Below the pieces are notes generated by a model. That model had not been told where the DNA came from, ran no database searches, and saw only the letters and a program-made list of their open reading frames with translations. Shown one piece after another: positions 12,201-31,505 of a DNA stretch of 64,000 bases. This DNA is from Acanthococcus lagerstroemiae (lineage: Eukaryota; Arthropoda; Insecta; Hemiptera; Eriococcidae), in contig CM063106.1 in the NCBI GenBank assembly GCA_031841125.1, forward strand, positions 34,096,001 through 34,160,000, in the 5' to 3' direction. Within the stretch, counting starts at the first letter, position 1. The number at the start of each line of letters is the position of its first letter. Position numbers and translations under genes: made by a program.

Positions 12201-15200
12201 TGTAAGAAAATAAATAGAATTTTCAAGCAAATCTAGGGAAGCTATTCAGGAATAAAAGGGTAGGGGAAGCTAAACCTAAGCCCCCTGCCTAAGAATTGAA
12301 AGGTGTTTCAAGGGCGAAGATAATGGGTACGAATCAGCAACGGATTCAAGGGAAGGGGCTACATTTGAATGGCCCAAGTTTTAACCATGAAAAATCGCGT
12401 GTAGAGTGATGGGGAAAACTTTTTTCCCCCTGATTTTGGACAGAAAATGAGCCGAGATCAGCCACTTTTCAATACTTTTTGCAACATTTTCAATCGTGTG
12501 AACGTGAACACAAAGAGAGGAACATGGTCTCTGTGCCCTCCTTGGATCCGCCACTAGTTCTACTGTGAGTGGAATCAGACCTACTTCCCCGACAGGCTGG
12601 AATATCAATTTCAAATAAATTTTTTACGAGCACACATCAACTCAAATTATATTTTATTTTACTCTTTTTTTTTGTTTGTTTCTTTCCTTCTTTCGTTTGA
12701 ATAATGATTTGACTGCGCTGCGCGGAACAAGGGCCAAACTAAATTTTTCATCTGGGACAGATCGAACTCTATCACATATCAACTAAGTATTTCATTATTA
12801 GATTCATTGCAGATAGTAGGTAGGTGTAACAACAAAGAATCGATTCGATATTATCTTCATTGACTGTGATAGGATACGAGTATAAATTAATCGAGGAAAC
12901 TGTTGCGAAAAAGAAGTATAATTATCAACTCACCAATTGTAGGAGAAAATCAGGGACTGAATTATCAACACCTGCTAGAAAATCATCATCATACTACTTT
13001 CTTTGATAACTGTTCCGAAGTCTCTACATTGTGATGTTGTATCATCGCAAATCTGCAAGTACACGTCATCATCAAACTGTATGATAATACTATGGTCTGC
13101 ATTTGAAACATCGTACGGTTTAGTTCCTGCTAAATTCAAAAATCTAAGCACCAGTGTTCCAATACTGAATGATTATAGAAACAATAGCTACCTACCATTA
13201 ACATTAGCTATATCTATATCAAAAATTTTTTCTTTTAGAGCGACGTTGCAAGTTTATCTGCTTCATGTTGACATCTGGATCTGCTTCTTCATTGATTTAA
13301 TTATCTAAAGAAATAGTTCATTACCTACAGTTATAGAAATTCACTTAAGTCATTTAATTTCGTTTTTTTCAAGTTAACCTACCATTATCAGCTTCAAGTC
13401 CAGAAAATGAAATTACTCGACGTACTAATGACCATCCTCGCGAATAATGATAATCGAAACTTTTCTTCAACCACCTTCTGCAGAACTTGTAGAATATATA
13501 ACACCTCAGTCGCACTATTTCTACACCTTATCTCTTAATTTTTTATCTATCATTTAATAATTATAAAACGGTAGTAAGTACTTCAAAATAACACCAAAAA
13601 TAACCGGGAAAGAGTAAAATACGGACAAGTCATTTCTGGCTTTTGATGTTACCGTTCAGTACAAACGCATCAGTGTTGTCTTTCATCAGATTCTCAGTAC
13701 TGCTAAGCATCTGTGAAAAGGAAGTAACACTGGTGTGTCAAGACAAGGAAGCATGGAAAGTCAAGAAGTGCAGAAATCTTTTCAGATTCGCCCAGAACTA
13801 ATTATTTGTCTGATTATAATTTATAATCGTGTGTATTGGCCCTTTTTCAATGTGTAAAATCAGTTTGGTCCCATAAAATATATCCGTTTGGCTCTTTGAT
13901 ATTTTGGTCATAAATGGAAAATTAATTTGGCCCTATGATGTAAGCAATTCAGTTTAGCCCTTGTTCCGCTGAACAGTCCATGTTGTCTAAAAAATCATCT
14001 GATCACTCTCTCCATAATCACAAATAGCTAATAGCTTTCCCAGAGTTGAAGAAGTTTTCAGTTATTAAAATTGGGCTAAAAAATTTCTGTCATCCTTATT
14101 ATGGACGCTGTTGAGCAAAAAGAACTCAATCGACAAAATCTGTTATTTTGAGAAAACGTAACATTAAAAGCCAGTGAATAATGCCGGTTTACAGACATAG
14201 CGTTTGCTAATAAGCTTTTTTGAACGTGGATATATATTTTTGTATCGGAGGCCCAATTTTGAAAAATTCTATTTTTTACGCTCTTTCCATAGATACTACT
14301 TAAGCCTCATTCACACTAGCGTTTAATTCGCTGCGAATTTGAGCGTGCAGCGAGTGTGTGAACGGCAAAAAAGCTTTTAGCGTAGCGTGGAGCGAATAGC
14401 GAATAAAGTTGAACAGTTTTATCCAGGGTTGCAAAAAAAAAACTTTAAAAAAACAAAACAAAACAACAAAACAACTGTTTTTTTTTGTTTTAAAACATGT
14501 TGTTATCAATGTTTTTTTTGTTGTTTTAAAAGTTTAAAAACATTGTTTTGAAACGTTTTTTTGTTTTTTCCCCTATTTCCCACATTTTGTCTTACCTTTT
14601 CGTTCCGTTATTCGACCTTCAACTCTGACGTCACAAAGTGAGTTATTGTTAGCAAGAATATCCGTCGTTGGGCCAACAAATGTATTGATAGTTATCACTA
14701 ATATCAAATCATTCTGGAGATTTTTGCGTGAAATTCTGAAATTTATTTGTACTTCACAAATTATTTTGGTTCCTGTAGGTTCTGGGTGAGGAAATCTCAA
14801 AGAAAACGAAAAAAACAACAAAAAAACATGGTTAAAAAACACGTTTAAAAAAAGTTTTAGAACACATATTTGTTTTAAAACAAAGATTGTTTTTTTCATT
14901 GTTTTAAAACATGTTTAAAACGTGTTTTAAAACATTGCAACCTTCCCGTCTGACAAAATTTCTGTCGGCCGACAATAATGACACTGTCGGACCGTCAAAT
15001 TTCTGACAAAGGAAGCAGGCCCCGTCTACTTTGCCAGTATTTTGTCGGTTTAGAACCATTTTTGTGTCAGAAATTGCATCGCAGCGTTCTGATTGGCTAA
15101 AGCAATTGTCATTTGTGTCGTTTTTAATGTCAGAATTGGCAGTTCTGACACTGTCGGATTTCTGTCGGCAATTGTCAGGCGGGTTGGTTTTAACTTTATT

Positions 15201-17010
15201 CGCTACTCGCTGCACGCTTATTCGCAGCGAATTAAACGCTAGTGTGAATGAGGCTTTAGCAACTCATATTGTCAACAAATGTCGCTTAAGTACTTATTGC
15301 TTAACAGCGTCATTATAATTTGGACTCTGTTCAGGAAATGGGAACCAACGAACATTTGTAAACAAAATGAGTTATTTCTTATTTGTATTGTTGGAAAGAG
15401 CGTAAAAAGTAGAATTTTTCAAAATTGGGCCCCCGATTCAAAAATGTGTACTCACGTTGAAAAAAGCTTATCAGTAAACGTTGTGTCATATAGTTTCTAC
15501 ATGGCTCTTGAACTTCGAATCACGTGTTCTCAAAAAGCGGATTTTGCTAGTTGGTTCCCTTTTGCTGAACAGCGTCTATTTGCAAAATTTCTGGCAAGAC
15601 CGGCAAGAGCTAAACCACACCAAGCCTTCCCTTATATACAAAATATTGACACTGGAGAAGGAAATTGAGCCCCTCCACTTGAAGAAATGTAACATTCATA
15701 AGAGCTTATGAATTTAAAATTTATTAATATGATTGTAAATTTGCTGAATCAGCAACATAATTTTTGAACGAGCAAAAGAAAAATGTCCAAATTGCTGACT
15801 AAATAGTCAAATTTTCCAAAAAATGTCGACTCTGCTGATTCATATGGGGGCGGTCGCCTTCCTCGTTACACCCCTCTTTGTCGGCTATACGTTAATTACA
15901 ATGTAAAGGGTATGAGTTGTGTGTGCATGTACTTAAAGGTATGCTCAGTTGATAACCGAAAATATAATACAACTTTTAAAGTAGATAAGTATAACTTCAC
16001 TATGACGGAGAGAGACAAGAACGCAAATTCTATTTCCATCAGAGGCGTAAAATCTCACAAACGAGTAAGAGGTGTAAGTGTGTAAGTACATATGAAATGG
16101 AGGTCTGCAATTGACTAGAAATATGTATCAGATGTTATCTCGCTCTAACAGCTGTTACTGACGGTAGTAAAAAGTATTTAATACGGTTATTCAACTCAAA
16201 AATAACAAGCAAGTTTTTTAATTTCAGCTGTTGTTGAAAAAGATTCCAAGGAAAGATGTGCGTTGGGTCGCTTAGTCCGTACCTGCATCGTAAACCACGG
16301 CAACAATGTAAGTAAACAATTTTCATCTTAATATTTCGACATGGAACTAAGGAACTCTCTAAATTTCATTTATTCTTCAACAAATGTGCTATTAATTACG
16401 TTTTATAATGTCAACACGAAGTGCCCATGTAGCATGTACCTACATAACTGTCTTGCAAGCTGCAAGATTGTCCTAAATTACGACCTATACCAATGTACTT
16501 AGGGTACATTTTAGAGACAGTTGGATGCCCACCCATCATTTTCAAACGACATACTAAGAACTACCAGATTATTCACAAGAAAATAGAAGACATAACTAGT
16601 TGGTTAAGATCTTCAGCACTCAAAAATGGTTCAGTTATATAATAATACAGTACATCAGAATAATAAATGGATATCATCAAACGCGAGGACAAATTAAAAT
16701 TCAAGAATTATTTTAAGATTTTATTTTAAAAATCCCAGATTTTCTAGTCTCTTGTCACATTACTATCTACAGAGTATTCGATCTTCGCTCAGATCTCCCT
16801 AATTTTTAACAGGTATGCTATTATATTAGTCTCATGATAGACTGGTTTGTAAATATCTGGTAATCTCTTATACTTGCCCAGGTGTGTTAATAGTATCAAA
16901 TTATTCTCAATTTTTCAAATAAAACAAAATTTTTCAGAAACATACTAATTCTCAATCCTAATCACTTTTTTTCTTTTTTACAGCTGCCGATTTTCTCCGC
17001 CAAAGTTTAA
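9296..17010 (+). CDS. odorant-binding protein (classic six-Cys OBP), 5' exon missing
   Basis: Secreted carrier that binds small hydrophobic ligands such as odorants and pheromones (family knowledge). Six coding exons were read: 9296-9368, 9569-9621, 10269-10304, 11695-11812, 16228-16307 and 16984-17010. All have AG/GT borders and compatible phases, giving 128 residues plus stop. The cysteine pattern is diagnostic: C1-X26-C2-X3-C3-X42-C4-X13-C5-X8-C6, with C2/C3 in CFLEC and C5/C6 in CALGRLVRTC. The first exon opens in phase 0 with ANDSLQNKLN, so the start codon and signal peptide lie on an upstream exon not located. Intron 11813-16227 is 4.4 kb and full of nested inverted-repeat elements. An AATAAA lies at 17168-17173. 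The gene converges on the Aurora kinase gene. Confidence 0.9.
12711..13979. mobile_element. inverted-repeat element in OBP intron with TTTGGCCC-type subrepeats
   Basis: The left end 12711-12744 and right end 13946-13979 are imperfect inverted repeats sharing GCGGAACAAGGGCYAAACT. On the right side (about 13838-13965) several degenerate units of about 25-40 bp repeat a TTTGGCCC/TTTAGCCC core. No transposase frame is visible. Confidence 0.6.
14104..15576. repeat. large inverted repeat (185-bp arms) holding a nested MITE
   Basis: Arm 14104-14288 is matched in reverse complement by 15393-15576 (e.g. GACGCTGTT at the ends, ACGCTCTTTCC at the inner edge). The loop is interrupted by the 953-bp element at 14303-15255. 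The whole sits inside the OBP intron. Confidence 0.88.
14303..15255. mobile_element. 953-bp PIF/Harbinger-like MITE with two further nested inverted repeats
   Basis: TIRs of at least 35 bp start AGCCTCATTCACACTAGCGT and are flanked by TTA at 14300-14302 and 15256-15258, the TWA duplication typical of PIF/Harbinger. Inside, a segment bounded by GGTTGCAA and TTGCAACC (about 14436-14943) is full of GTTTTAAAAC palindromes. A second segment (about 14947-15182) is bounded by CCCGTCTGACAA and TTGTCAGGCGGG with GTCGG motifs. These look like two elements inside a third. Confidence 0.85.
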
Positions 17011-17376
17011 CGCGTTAATTATAAGTAGATGAGAAGAGCTAGCCACCGAATACAATAAGACGATACCTCTAATTTAAATTATTTTGTATTCAATATTCCG
17101 ATTGTATTTTTTTTTTTTTCGTTTGCATAAGAAGGGAAAGATCATCGTTGAAACACAGTTTAATTTAAATAAAAACATACAGAAATGAACATGTAAGATT
17201 TTTCTTCCCCCACTAAAACTTACGCAAAACATCATTATTAAAATCTATAGTTTCAAAACAAGTTTCAAAATACACATTATCACTAACAAGCAGTAATATA
17301 TTATGTGATACGTAGTAGAGGAAATAGACATTCCGCCTGAAATCAGTCAAAGTTCCACGCATGAACAAGGATTGTG
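17011..17376. other. spacer between convergent OBP and Aurora genes
   Basis: Holds the 3' UTRs of both genes, with an AATAAA at 17168-17173 on +. No further gene is seen. Confidence 0.5.
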
Positions 17377-20333
<2,957 letters not shown>

Positions 20334-21320
20334 TATAATTTTCAATAAATTAATCTGCAATATAAAAATACATATATTACAAGGTTGAAAAGAAATCATT
20401 GAAAACTCAAGTTCATGCATTATTTGTTGACTATGTAAAACGAATATATTTTACAAAATACAATACTCACGTACTATCAAACTGGTGTAATTTAAAATCC
20501 GATAATTATGTATCACTTTTAAGTAACTAGAAATAAATTTTCATGTCTTCACTGTTTGAACTAGAATCTAACCGTTACGAAAAAGAAACAGTTTTCAAAA
20601 TCAGCTGACCGGTCAATGTGATTACTCAGATTACTACTAACTACATGCACACAAAGATATAGAAAAATGAGTGCTGATTGGTTGTTCCAATTTTTGTAGC
20701 TTGCGCGAGAGATGATGGGATTTTTAGAAAGAACTCAAGAAGAACAACCCTAAAACCTGGTTGTATTAAGGTATTTTTTTTTTAAATTATGTTTTATCTT
20801 TTATGTAAGATCAAAGATCATTGTTCATTCGTTCATTCTTCATTGTACGTTGTACGAGTTTAGTTTAGCTAGGGACCGGGCACCTGTAGGTAACCGTAGG
20901 TAGTGCCGTGGTAGTGCGCAGTGGTTAGGGAATTTCAAGGACGTTCGTTATCACTTATCACTATCTTATCAACACATAAAATATTGTTATTTCCAGGTTA
21001 TTTCTTTCGTTTAGCTAGCGGATAAATCTTAGCGATAGATAGATGTTGGTTCTTCATTCGCCTCAATATTACAGTTTTCATTTCCTCCAAAAACGTTGTT
21101 TGATCTAACAGAAATTCGGCTATAATTAAAGTCAAGAGTTTCCTGATTTGAGCTTGAATCAAATTCTCTAATTTTACGTTTTACACGCGAAGGTAAGTTG
21201 TATTTTATATCCTCTATACTCATTTTCGCTCTGTAGTGTTTGATGAACTCATTCTTGTGTCAGTTCTCTTGAACTTATTTTCGAATTATTTTGATTATTA
21301 GGAGTGTTAACACTTCCATC
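20334..21320. promoter_or_regulatory. divergent promoter region, Aurora / DDX23
   Basis: About 1 kb separates the two start codons. It includes a 5'-UTR intron of Aurora (acceptor just upstream of its ATG) and probably the DDX23 5' UTR, with a TTATTAG acceptor-like site 20 bp before its ATG. A CCAAT-type box (GATTGG) lies at 20676-20681. Placement of promoters is inferred from gene orientation only. Confidence 0.45.
21029..21223 (-). CDS. possible small protein, 64 aa, unrecognised
   Basis: A single open frame starting MSIEDIKYNLPSRVKRKIRE, rich in Ser, Asn and charged residues, ends in IYR. It lies between the divergent Aurora and DDX23 genes, with its ATG 98 bp upstream of the DDX23 ATG on the opposite strand. 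The composition is protein-like and unlike the surrounding AT-rich DNA, but there is no recognised domain and no splice support. It could be a real small gene, a first exon, or chance. Confidence 0.25.
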   Translation of the reverse strand: MSIEDIKYNLPSRVKRKIREFDSSSNQETLDFNYSRISVRSNNVFGGNENCNIEANEEPTSIYR

Positions 21321-26134
<4,814 letters not shown>

Positions 26135-26251
26135 AACTACAAATTAATTTTTCATAATGATTATATTTATAAATAGAAAAAACATGTACAATAAAATATT
26201 ATAAAAATTATCCACTGATACATTGACCCGATTCCAAACCCATTGATGGGA

Positions 26252-27397
26252 TCAATCCATTCTCGTTTTTACGTGCCTCACAGTGACTTTGTCTTTTTCA
26301 CTGAAATGAAACAAGATAACGATATCAATAGTGTCAAAAATAAACACAAGATTACAGTAACTGGAACGGAAGAATTTAAAAAATGGGTATTTCTTGCTTT
26401 CATTAGTCAAAAGTGCATACTTTTTAAACAATGAGGGGTAACTCCCTTCCCCTCCATAGACTTATTTAATGATACTGAACTGAATTTCACAGAACTTCGT
26501 CTGAACTTCTAAAGAGATTAGAAGTTACAAAGACACGCAATACCAATGTTTGAGACTACTTACATGACATGAACAATAGCACCCCATCCAGAAATGGCAT
26601 CTCGGTCACAAGCGTTCACTAAAGCTTGCGAGATCGTTTCAAATAATTCATCGGGTTCCAAATTCGGTTCCCACAGAACTTCACACATACCGTACAACTG
26701 ACTCGCGCATGTTCCGCTGACCACAAAATCGTCTGGTTGTGTAACACAACCAATAAGATCCATGGCGGCAATATAAGGTTCGTTATTTTGGTCTAACGCA
26801 GCAACGATTGGTTCTATGAAATAAGGGCCAAACCTAGGAATACAAAATGAAACATAATTGCGTGAAAAAAAAACCGAAAACGCTGGTACACCACGCGCAA
26901 ATCTGTACATTACCTTTTCTCATATAGCATATTTGACAACATAGAAGAAAAAGCCTCGGGCGTCATTCGACGGCCTTCCTTTAATTCGTATAAATTCTGA
27001 CGGAATTTGAGACGTTGGTGAACAGTTTGAGTATCAGTAGCTAAGCCAGGAAGTCCAACATACAGATGTGGAGACATTTTGAAAACTTTCTGTAAACAGG
27101 AACACGAATGAAAGCTATTTATAAATTTGATACTGATAACACTAATGTAAATCAGTTGTTACTTACTTCAAAATTGACAGAAAGGGTTTGAGCTTGAATA
27201 CCAAATCGTTTATCAGATGCTACAGCTACGCAGTTTTTCCCCTTCATGGCGACAACAGCACCTCCATTATATGCTAAGATGGACTGAAATAGAAGAATAT
27301 GAAGAAGAAAATGAACAGAGATTCACATTCACGAATATATTAACATTTCTATCTAGTTCTGTTGAAATGTTTTCACTCAAGCAATACAACTTACCAT
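26252..27397 (-). CDS. PSMB3: 20S proteasome subunit beta type-3
   Basis: Non-catalytic beta subunit of the 20S core particle (family knowledge). Five coding exons on -: 27397-27395 (the ATG only), 27283-27167, 27089-26914, 26833-26564 and 26300-26252. They give 204 residues (human 205). It begins [19 protein letters not shown] and has no catalytic threonine after the Gly-Gly, as expected for beta-3. Other landmarks are [39 protein letters not shown] and the terminal [15 protein letters not shown]. The start codon is the last codon of exon 1. The gene converges on DDX23 with 117 bp between stop codons and diverges from the zinc-finger gene. Confidence 0.96.
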
Positions 27398-28028
27398 CTT
27401 CGCCAAGAGTCAGCACACTACAAAAATGAAATACGAGCAAGTTGATTACAGTCTTGAGTTTGACAAAATATTTCGTAAATGAGAAAACACCATCAATTTA
27501 ACACAAAAATACAAAAGAAAACTCAACCAATTTAAGATTTATTTTCTACCTTCTTCTTCTGGTCGAGAGAGTGACGCCGCAATAATGGAATTCTTTTTGA
27601 CTTGCAGTGTTATTTCCTTATTTTCGTCCGTGTCATCGATACTCGGAAATTGCTAAATTTGATTGGTGAAATTTAGACTAACTCCACCGTGTATACGGTT
27701 TGATTGGTTTAATTTATAATTACGTCAAGGTGCCGAAGTTGTAAAGTTGTAATCAATCAGTGTTGCCATTTGACTATTTGACAGGACAAACTCGATCAGT
27801 ATTTATTTCAGATTCAGAGTGGAAGAGTTCAGATTCCGAAGTTTTTTCGCTGACTGCTTTAGGTTTTCCAGATTCCAATTTCTAAATTCCAGATCTACTT
27901 ACAGGACTTTCCTGGAGAGTAAAGTATTTTCAACCATTTTATTGGCTGCGCACTTCAATCTCTGAATCATTTGAGTGTAAACTTGTTGGTTGTTATCAAC
28001 TGCATTAAGTATTATTTGTCGCTTAACC
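27398..28028. promoter_or_regulatory. divergent promoter region, PSMB3 / zinc-finger gene
   Basis: About 630 bp between the two genes, with GATTGG (CCAAT on -) at 27661-27666 and 27702-27707. It holds the rest of the PSMB3 first exon on its left side. Confidence 0.4.
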
Positions 28029-28173
28029 ATGTACCAGCCTAAAGAAAAGATACCTCAGAAGTAAGCCTTCTTCTCCTAGTCATCAGTAATCAGTATGTTA
28101 TATATTAGTCGTTCCGCTTAAATATCATACTATTAAGTATAAACAATAAAATGAATACTGTAATAGTTTGCAG

Positions 28174-29830
28174 GGACCTCCGAACCCAAGATACTACACA
28201 CAGAATAAATGTAAACCCGGCAAGAAACGTACTAAACCAACTATTCAAGAAGGTGAAGGAGAAAATGAATCAATTGGGATGAATAATATCGCTTCACCAT
28301 CCAAATCCTTTGAAAGATGTTCAATGCTTCCACCACCAATACCATTTCCGGATTCACTTCCGCTAATTAATACACCATCACTTTCTGCCTTGGAAATAGT
28401 AACTAGCACCGGCTCAAACTGTCCGAAAAACATTGCACCTAACAAGGTAAAATTGTATTAGAAGTGAATGATAAAAAATGCGCTAATACTGTCCAGGATC
28501 TGAACGAGATTTCATGTATACACTATTTGGACGTTCAGAATTCCAATCCATAAGAATCAGTAGCTTTCTTAAGAGTACAATAAAACTTTTTGAACATGAA
28601 CTGAGATAGCTGCGTAGATTCTCCTCTAATTTGTACTCAGACATTAATTCATTTTCAACTATTTTATTGGATAATTTTACTAGGCTCGAATACAGTTACT
28701 TTGTAAAATCAATTTATTCTACATTGATTTTTTGTAGAAATATTTTCGGTGCAAAGAATGCAATCTTTGGTTAACGTGTCAGCAGACGTTGGATGTTCAC
28801 CTTGCTGGCAGCAAGCACGCTCGAAAGGTATTACGATGCATTTATTTGAAATAAAACTGATTCTCACTTTTTGTATTTTTAGTTACTTGTAGCTTGTTCG
28901 TGAGACACCGTGTTTGTATGCACCAACTTATTTTTTGTTGTAGTTGCAAGAATTAGAACTAGCAAATTTCGCCAAAGAAATATCCAGCTATGTATTGAAT
29001 GAGGGGGAGAACGTATTCAAATGTAAATTATGTAATGTTTTTGCATCTTCGGTTGTGCAATTGAAATCGCACGTTGAAGGTATGCATTTTGACTCGATGA
29101 ATGCCCTTTCATCTTTGTAATAGGCTTAAACATTAATTTCCAAAAATGAAAATCATTTTAATTACACGTGCCCTTCCATTTTTTTTCGGACAGGGGCGAA
29201 GCATAAAAACAAAGTGAAAAGTATTTCTGAAAGCCAAGGTAATTAATCAATATTGTACCAACGCATATATTTTTAAGTTTTTGTTTTTTTTCTCTCCAGT
29301 TGAACGTTTTACTACTTGACGGACTGTAGAGATTAATCCACCTTTCGAATTGGATTTTCTATATCATAATCCTGAAATTTTAAAATATTTCAGCAGCTGT
29401 GCAGTCACTTGCGATGGACGTGAAGTCGATTGAAAAAATTGATCGGTCCGAGAGTACAACTAACCAGACCGATATAAATGCTAAATTTTATTGCAATGTG
29501 TGTAATAAACCATTAAATTCGCAAACCCAACATGATCAGGTATGAATACATTATTGATTCCTAATAGTAGTTGATTATAAAAATATTGAATCATGGCGTT
29601 CAGTCTTGCGAGTTTCATTTCATATCACTCCATTTTCTTGCTCTAATATTTTTCAGCACGTAGCTTCAAAGAAACATATCGCCAAAGTCGCCGTGATGCA
29701 AGTAACGAACGTGGGCCAGAAGAGAAAATTTCCATTTAATGGTGAAGATTCATTGAAATCAACTGCAGTTCCTCAAAAAAAGGCATTCGAATTACCGAAG
29801 TACGATGCTTTTGATCCATCCTTCGACTAG
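28174..29830 (+). CDS. three-finger U1/JAZ-type zinc-finger protein (start exon unresolved)
   Basis: Likely an RNA-binding nuclear protein by analogy with JAZ/ZNF346-like families (inference). Exons: 28174-28446, 28738-28827, 28944-29079, 29194-29238, 29394-29539 and 29657-29830, together 287 codons plus stop. Three fingers all follow C-x2-C-x12-H-x5-H: CKEC...HLAGSKH, CKLC...HVEGAKH, and CNVC...HVASKKH. The last two each span an exon junction. The first ~90 residues are Pro/Ser-rich. The upstream exon ATG TAC CAG (28029-28060) has a good donor but the wrong phase for the exon at 28174, so the true start is unknown. AATAAA at 29965-29970. Confidence 0.85.
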
Positions 29831-30281
29831 TCTGTTTCTAAGGTTCTGTTGTAATAATTCTTATCGTTACCTGAAATTTCTATTAGTATTAAAATTACAT
29901 TATCTTTTTCAGTTATTTACATTCTTAATCTCAATTGAAATCATCATGTTGGAGTCATTTGAACATAATAAATTATGTGTTCGTACTGGAAAAGACTGGT
30001 CACATACTGTGAATACCTACTAGATAAAACGCTCCCCATAGTAAAATTTGATTTGAATGCTGTTAAAATTATATTAGGGACCTCTGTAATACAGACAACT
30101 ATTGGTCTGTTATTGTAACATCACTGCTCATGTCAGATTCATAATGCTCGGGGTCATTTTATGAAAATTTGAATCAACAGAGTAAAGTCGAGTTGAATAA
30201 GAATCCAATGCTTCTCAGTTCCTACATTCTTGGTTTCCTCCTGAGAAGAAATAAAAAATGATGGTTTGCCCTTGAAATGTA

Positions 30282-31024
30282 CGAGGGTTGTCCCATAAGT
30301 AAAATACAAAAAATGCTATGGAAAAAAAATTTACTAAATCGAAATATCATATGTACACACTGGGCTTTGAAAAAAAATGTCTCGACGTCTGCTTTTTCTT
30401 CATCGTTTTTAAACTTCATTCCTCCGAGATGTTGTTTGAGAGGGCTGAACAGGTAGTGATCCGATAGTACAAGTCAGAACTGCGTAGAGGGTGGTTCATT
30501 ACCCCATCCCGCTCCGTTTTTGTTTATGTTGAATAGTCAGCTGCTTCTGCAATTTCACGAATTTTCAAACTCCGATCGGCATAAATGTGCTCTCCACTCT
30601 TCAATGCGACAAATCACCTGCTCGTTGACCTCGGTGTTTGGTCGCCCTCTTCGAGGATTATCCGCCAAACTTACGACACCGCGGGATCGAATTTTGTACA
30701 CCGTACACCATACTGATACTTGTTTTCGATAAATGGCATTCCTACAGACACCGCTTCAATTCCATTAAAATTCTGTTTTTTTCCTTGTTTTTTTTTTTAC
30801 GCGATAAAAACGAATTTTTCGCGTATTTTGAGAGGTGTGTACACTTCAGTCAAGACTATCGTGTCCGTTCAATTTCTGAAACCATACTACCGCAGACAAC
30901 GAACCACTCTTATCGGCAGATGTTAGCCAAGCCTCCCCTGCTTCACTATTCGAAATTTCAGTTTTCTAACTCACGCGGTTCGTCGTATAGAAAAATGTGT
31001 ACCTTACTTATGGGACAACCCTCG
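30282..31024 (-). mobile_element. internally deleted mariner-like element
   Basis: Perfect 21-bp TIRs (30282-30302 and 31004-31024, outer bases CGAGGGTTGTCCCATAAGTA) are flanked by TA at 30280-30281 and 31025-31026. On - the remains of a mariner transposase are readable in broken frames: an N-terminal helix-turn-helix part (RRGRPNTEVNEQVICRIEE, then LKIREIAEAADYS) and the region after the catalytic core (DHYLFSPLKQHLGGMKF). The catalytic centre between them is deleted. Confidence 0.92.
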
Positions 31025-31026
31025 TA

Positions 31027-31247
31027 TAAATTCAGAACTTCGATTTTCGCTTTTTTTCCGTTTTTGAATGATTAACTTGAACATCACCTGACGACGGAAG
31101 ACATCCAAAAATCAAAATACTTGAAACATAAACTTTTTTCCCTTCGAACCGTTGAATGGTCGACAGGAAGAAAAAAAAAACCGCAAAATTTCCTACAATT
31201 TACCGCTCGAGGCTTTTAAGCCTCGTGAGCCATATGGGAAGTCCCCC
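31027..31247. other. spacer without gene
   Basis: No exon or clear repeat is seen between the mariner relic and the next hairpin. Confidence 0.4.
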
Positions 31248-31342
31248 GATGCGCAAAAACCCACCAGTTACCCGCGAAAACCCTTCCGTTACCCGGGTAA
31301 TCGAAGGGTTGTAAAAGGGTAACTGACGGGTTTTTGCGCATC
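31248..31342. repeat. 95-bp near-perfect hairpin
   Basis: Outer arms 31248-31273 and 31317-31342 pair (GATGCGCAAAAACCC at the ends, one mismatch). The centre is itself palindromic around GTTACCCGGGTAA. Probably a short palindromic MITE. Confidence 0.85.
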
Positions 31343-31505
31343 AGGCCTGGGATATCCGTTTCTGGTAGACAGTTTATTTTTAAAACAATATCTGATTAAA
31401 AATAGAAGTAAGATAGTCAATGCATTTATCATGTACATATTTTGGATAACAGAATAGTGCTGTCAACTGTTACAATTAAACATAGTACGCAAGTTATAGT
31501 TATCA

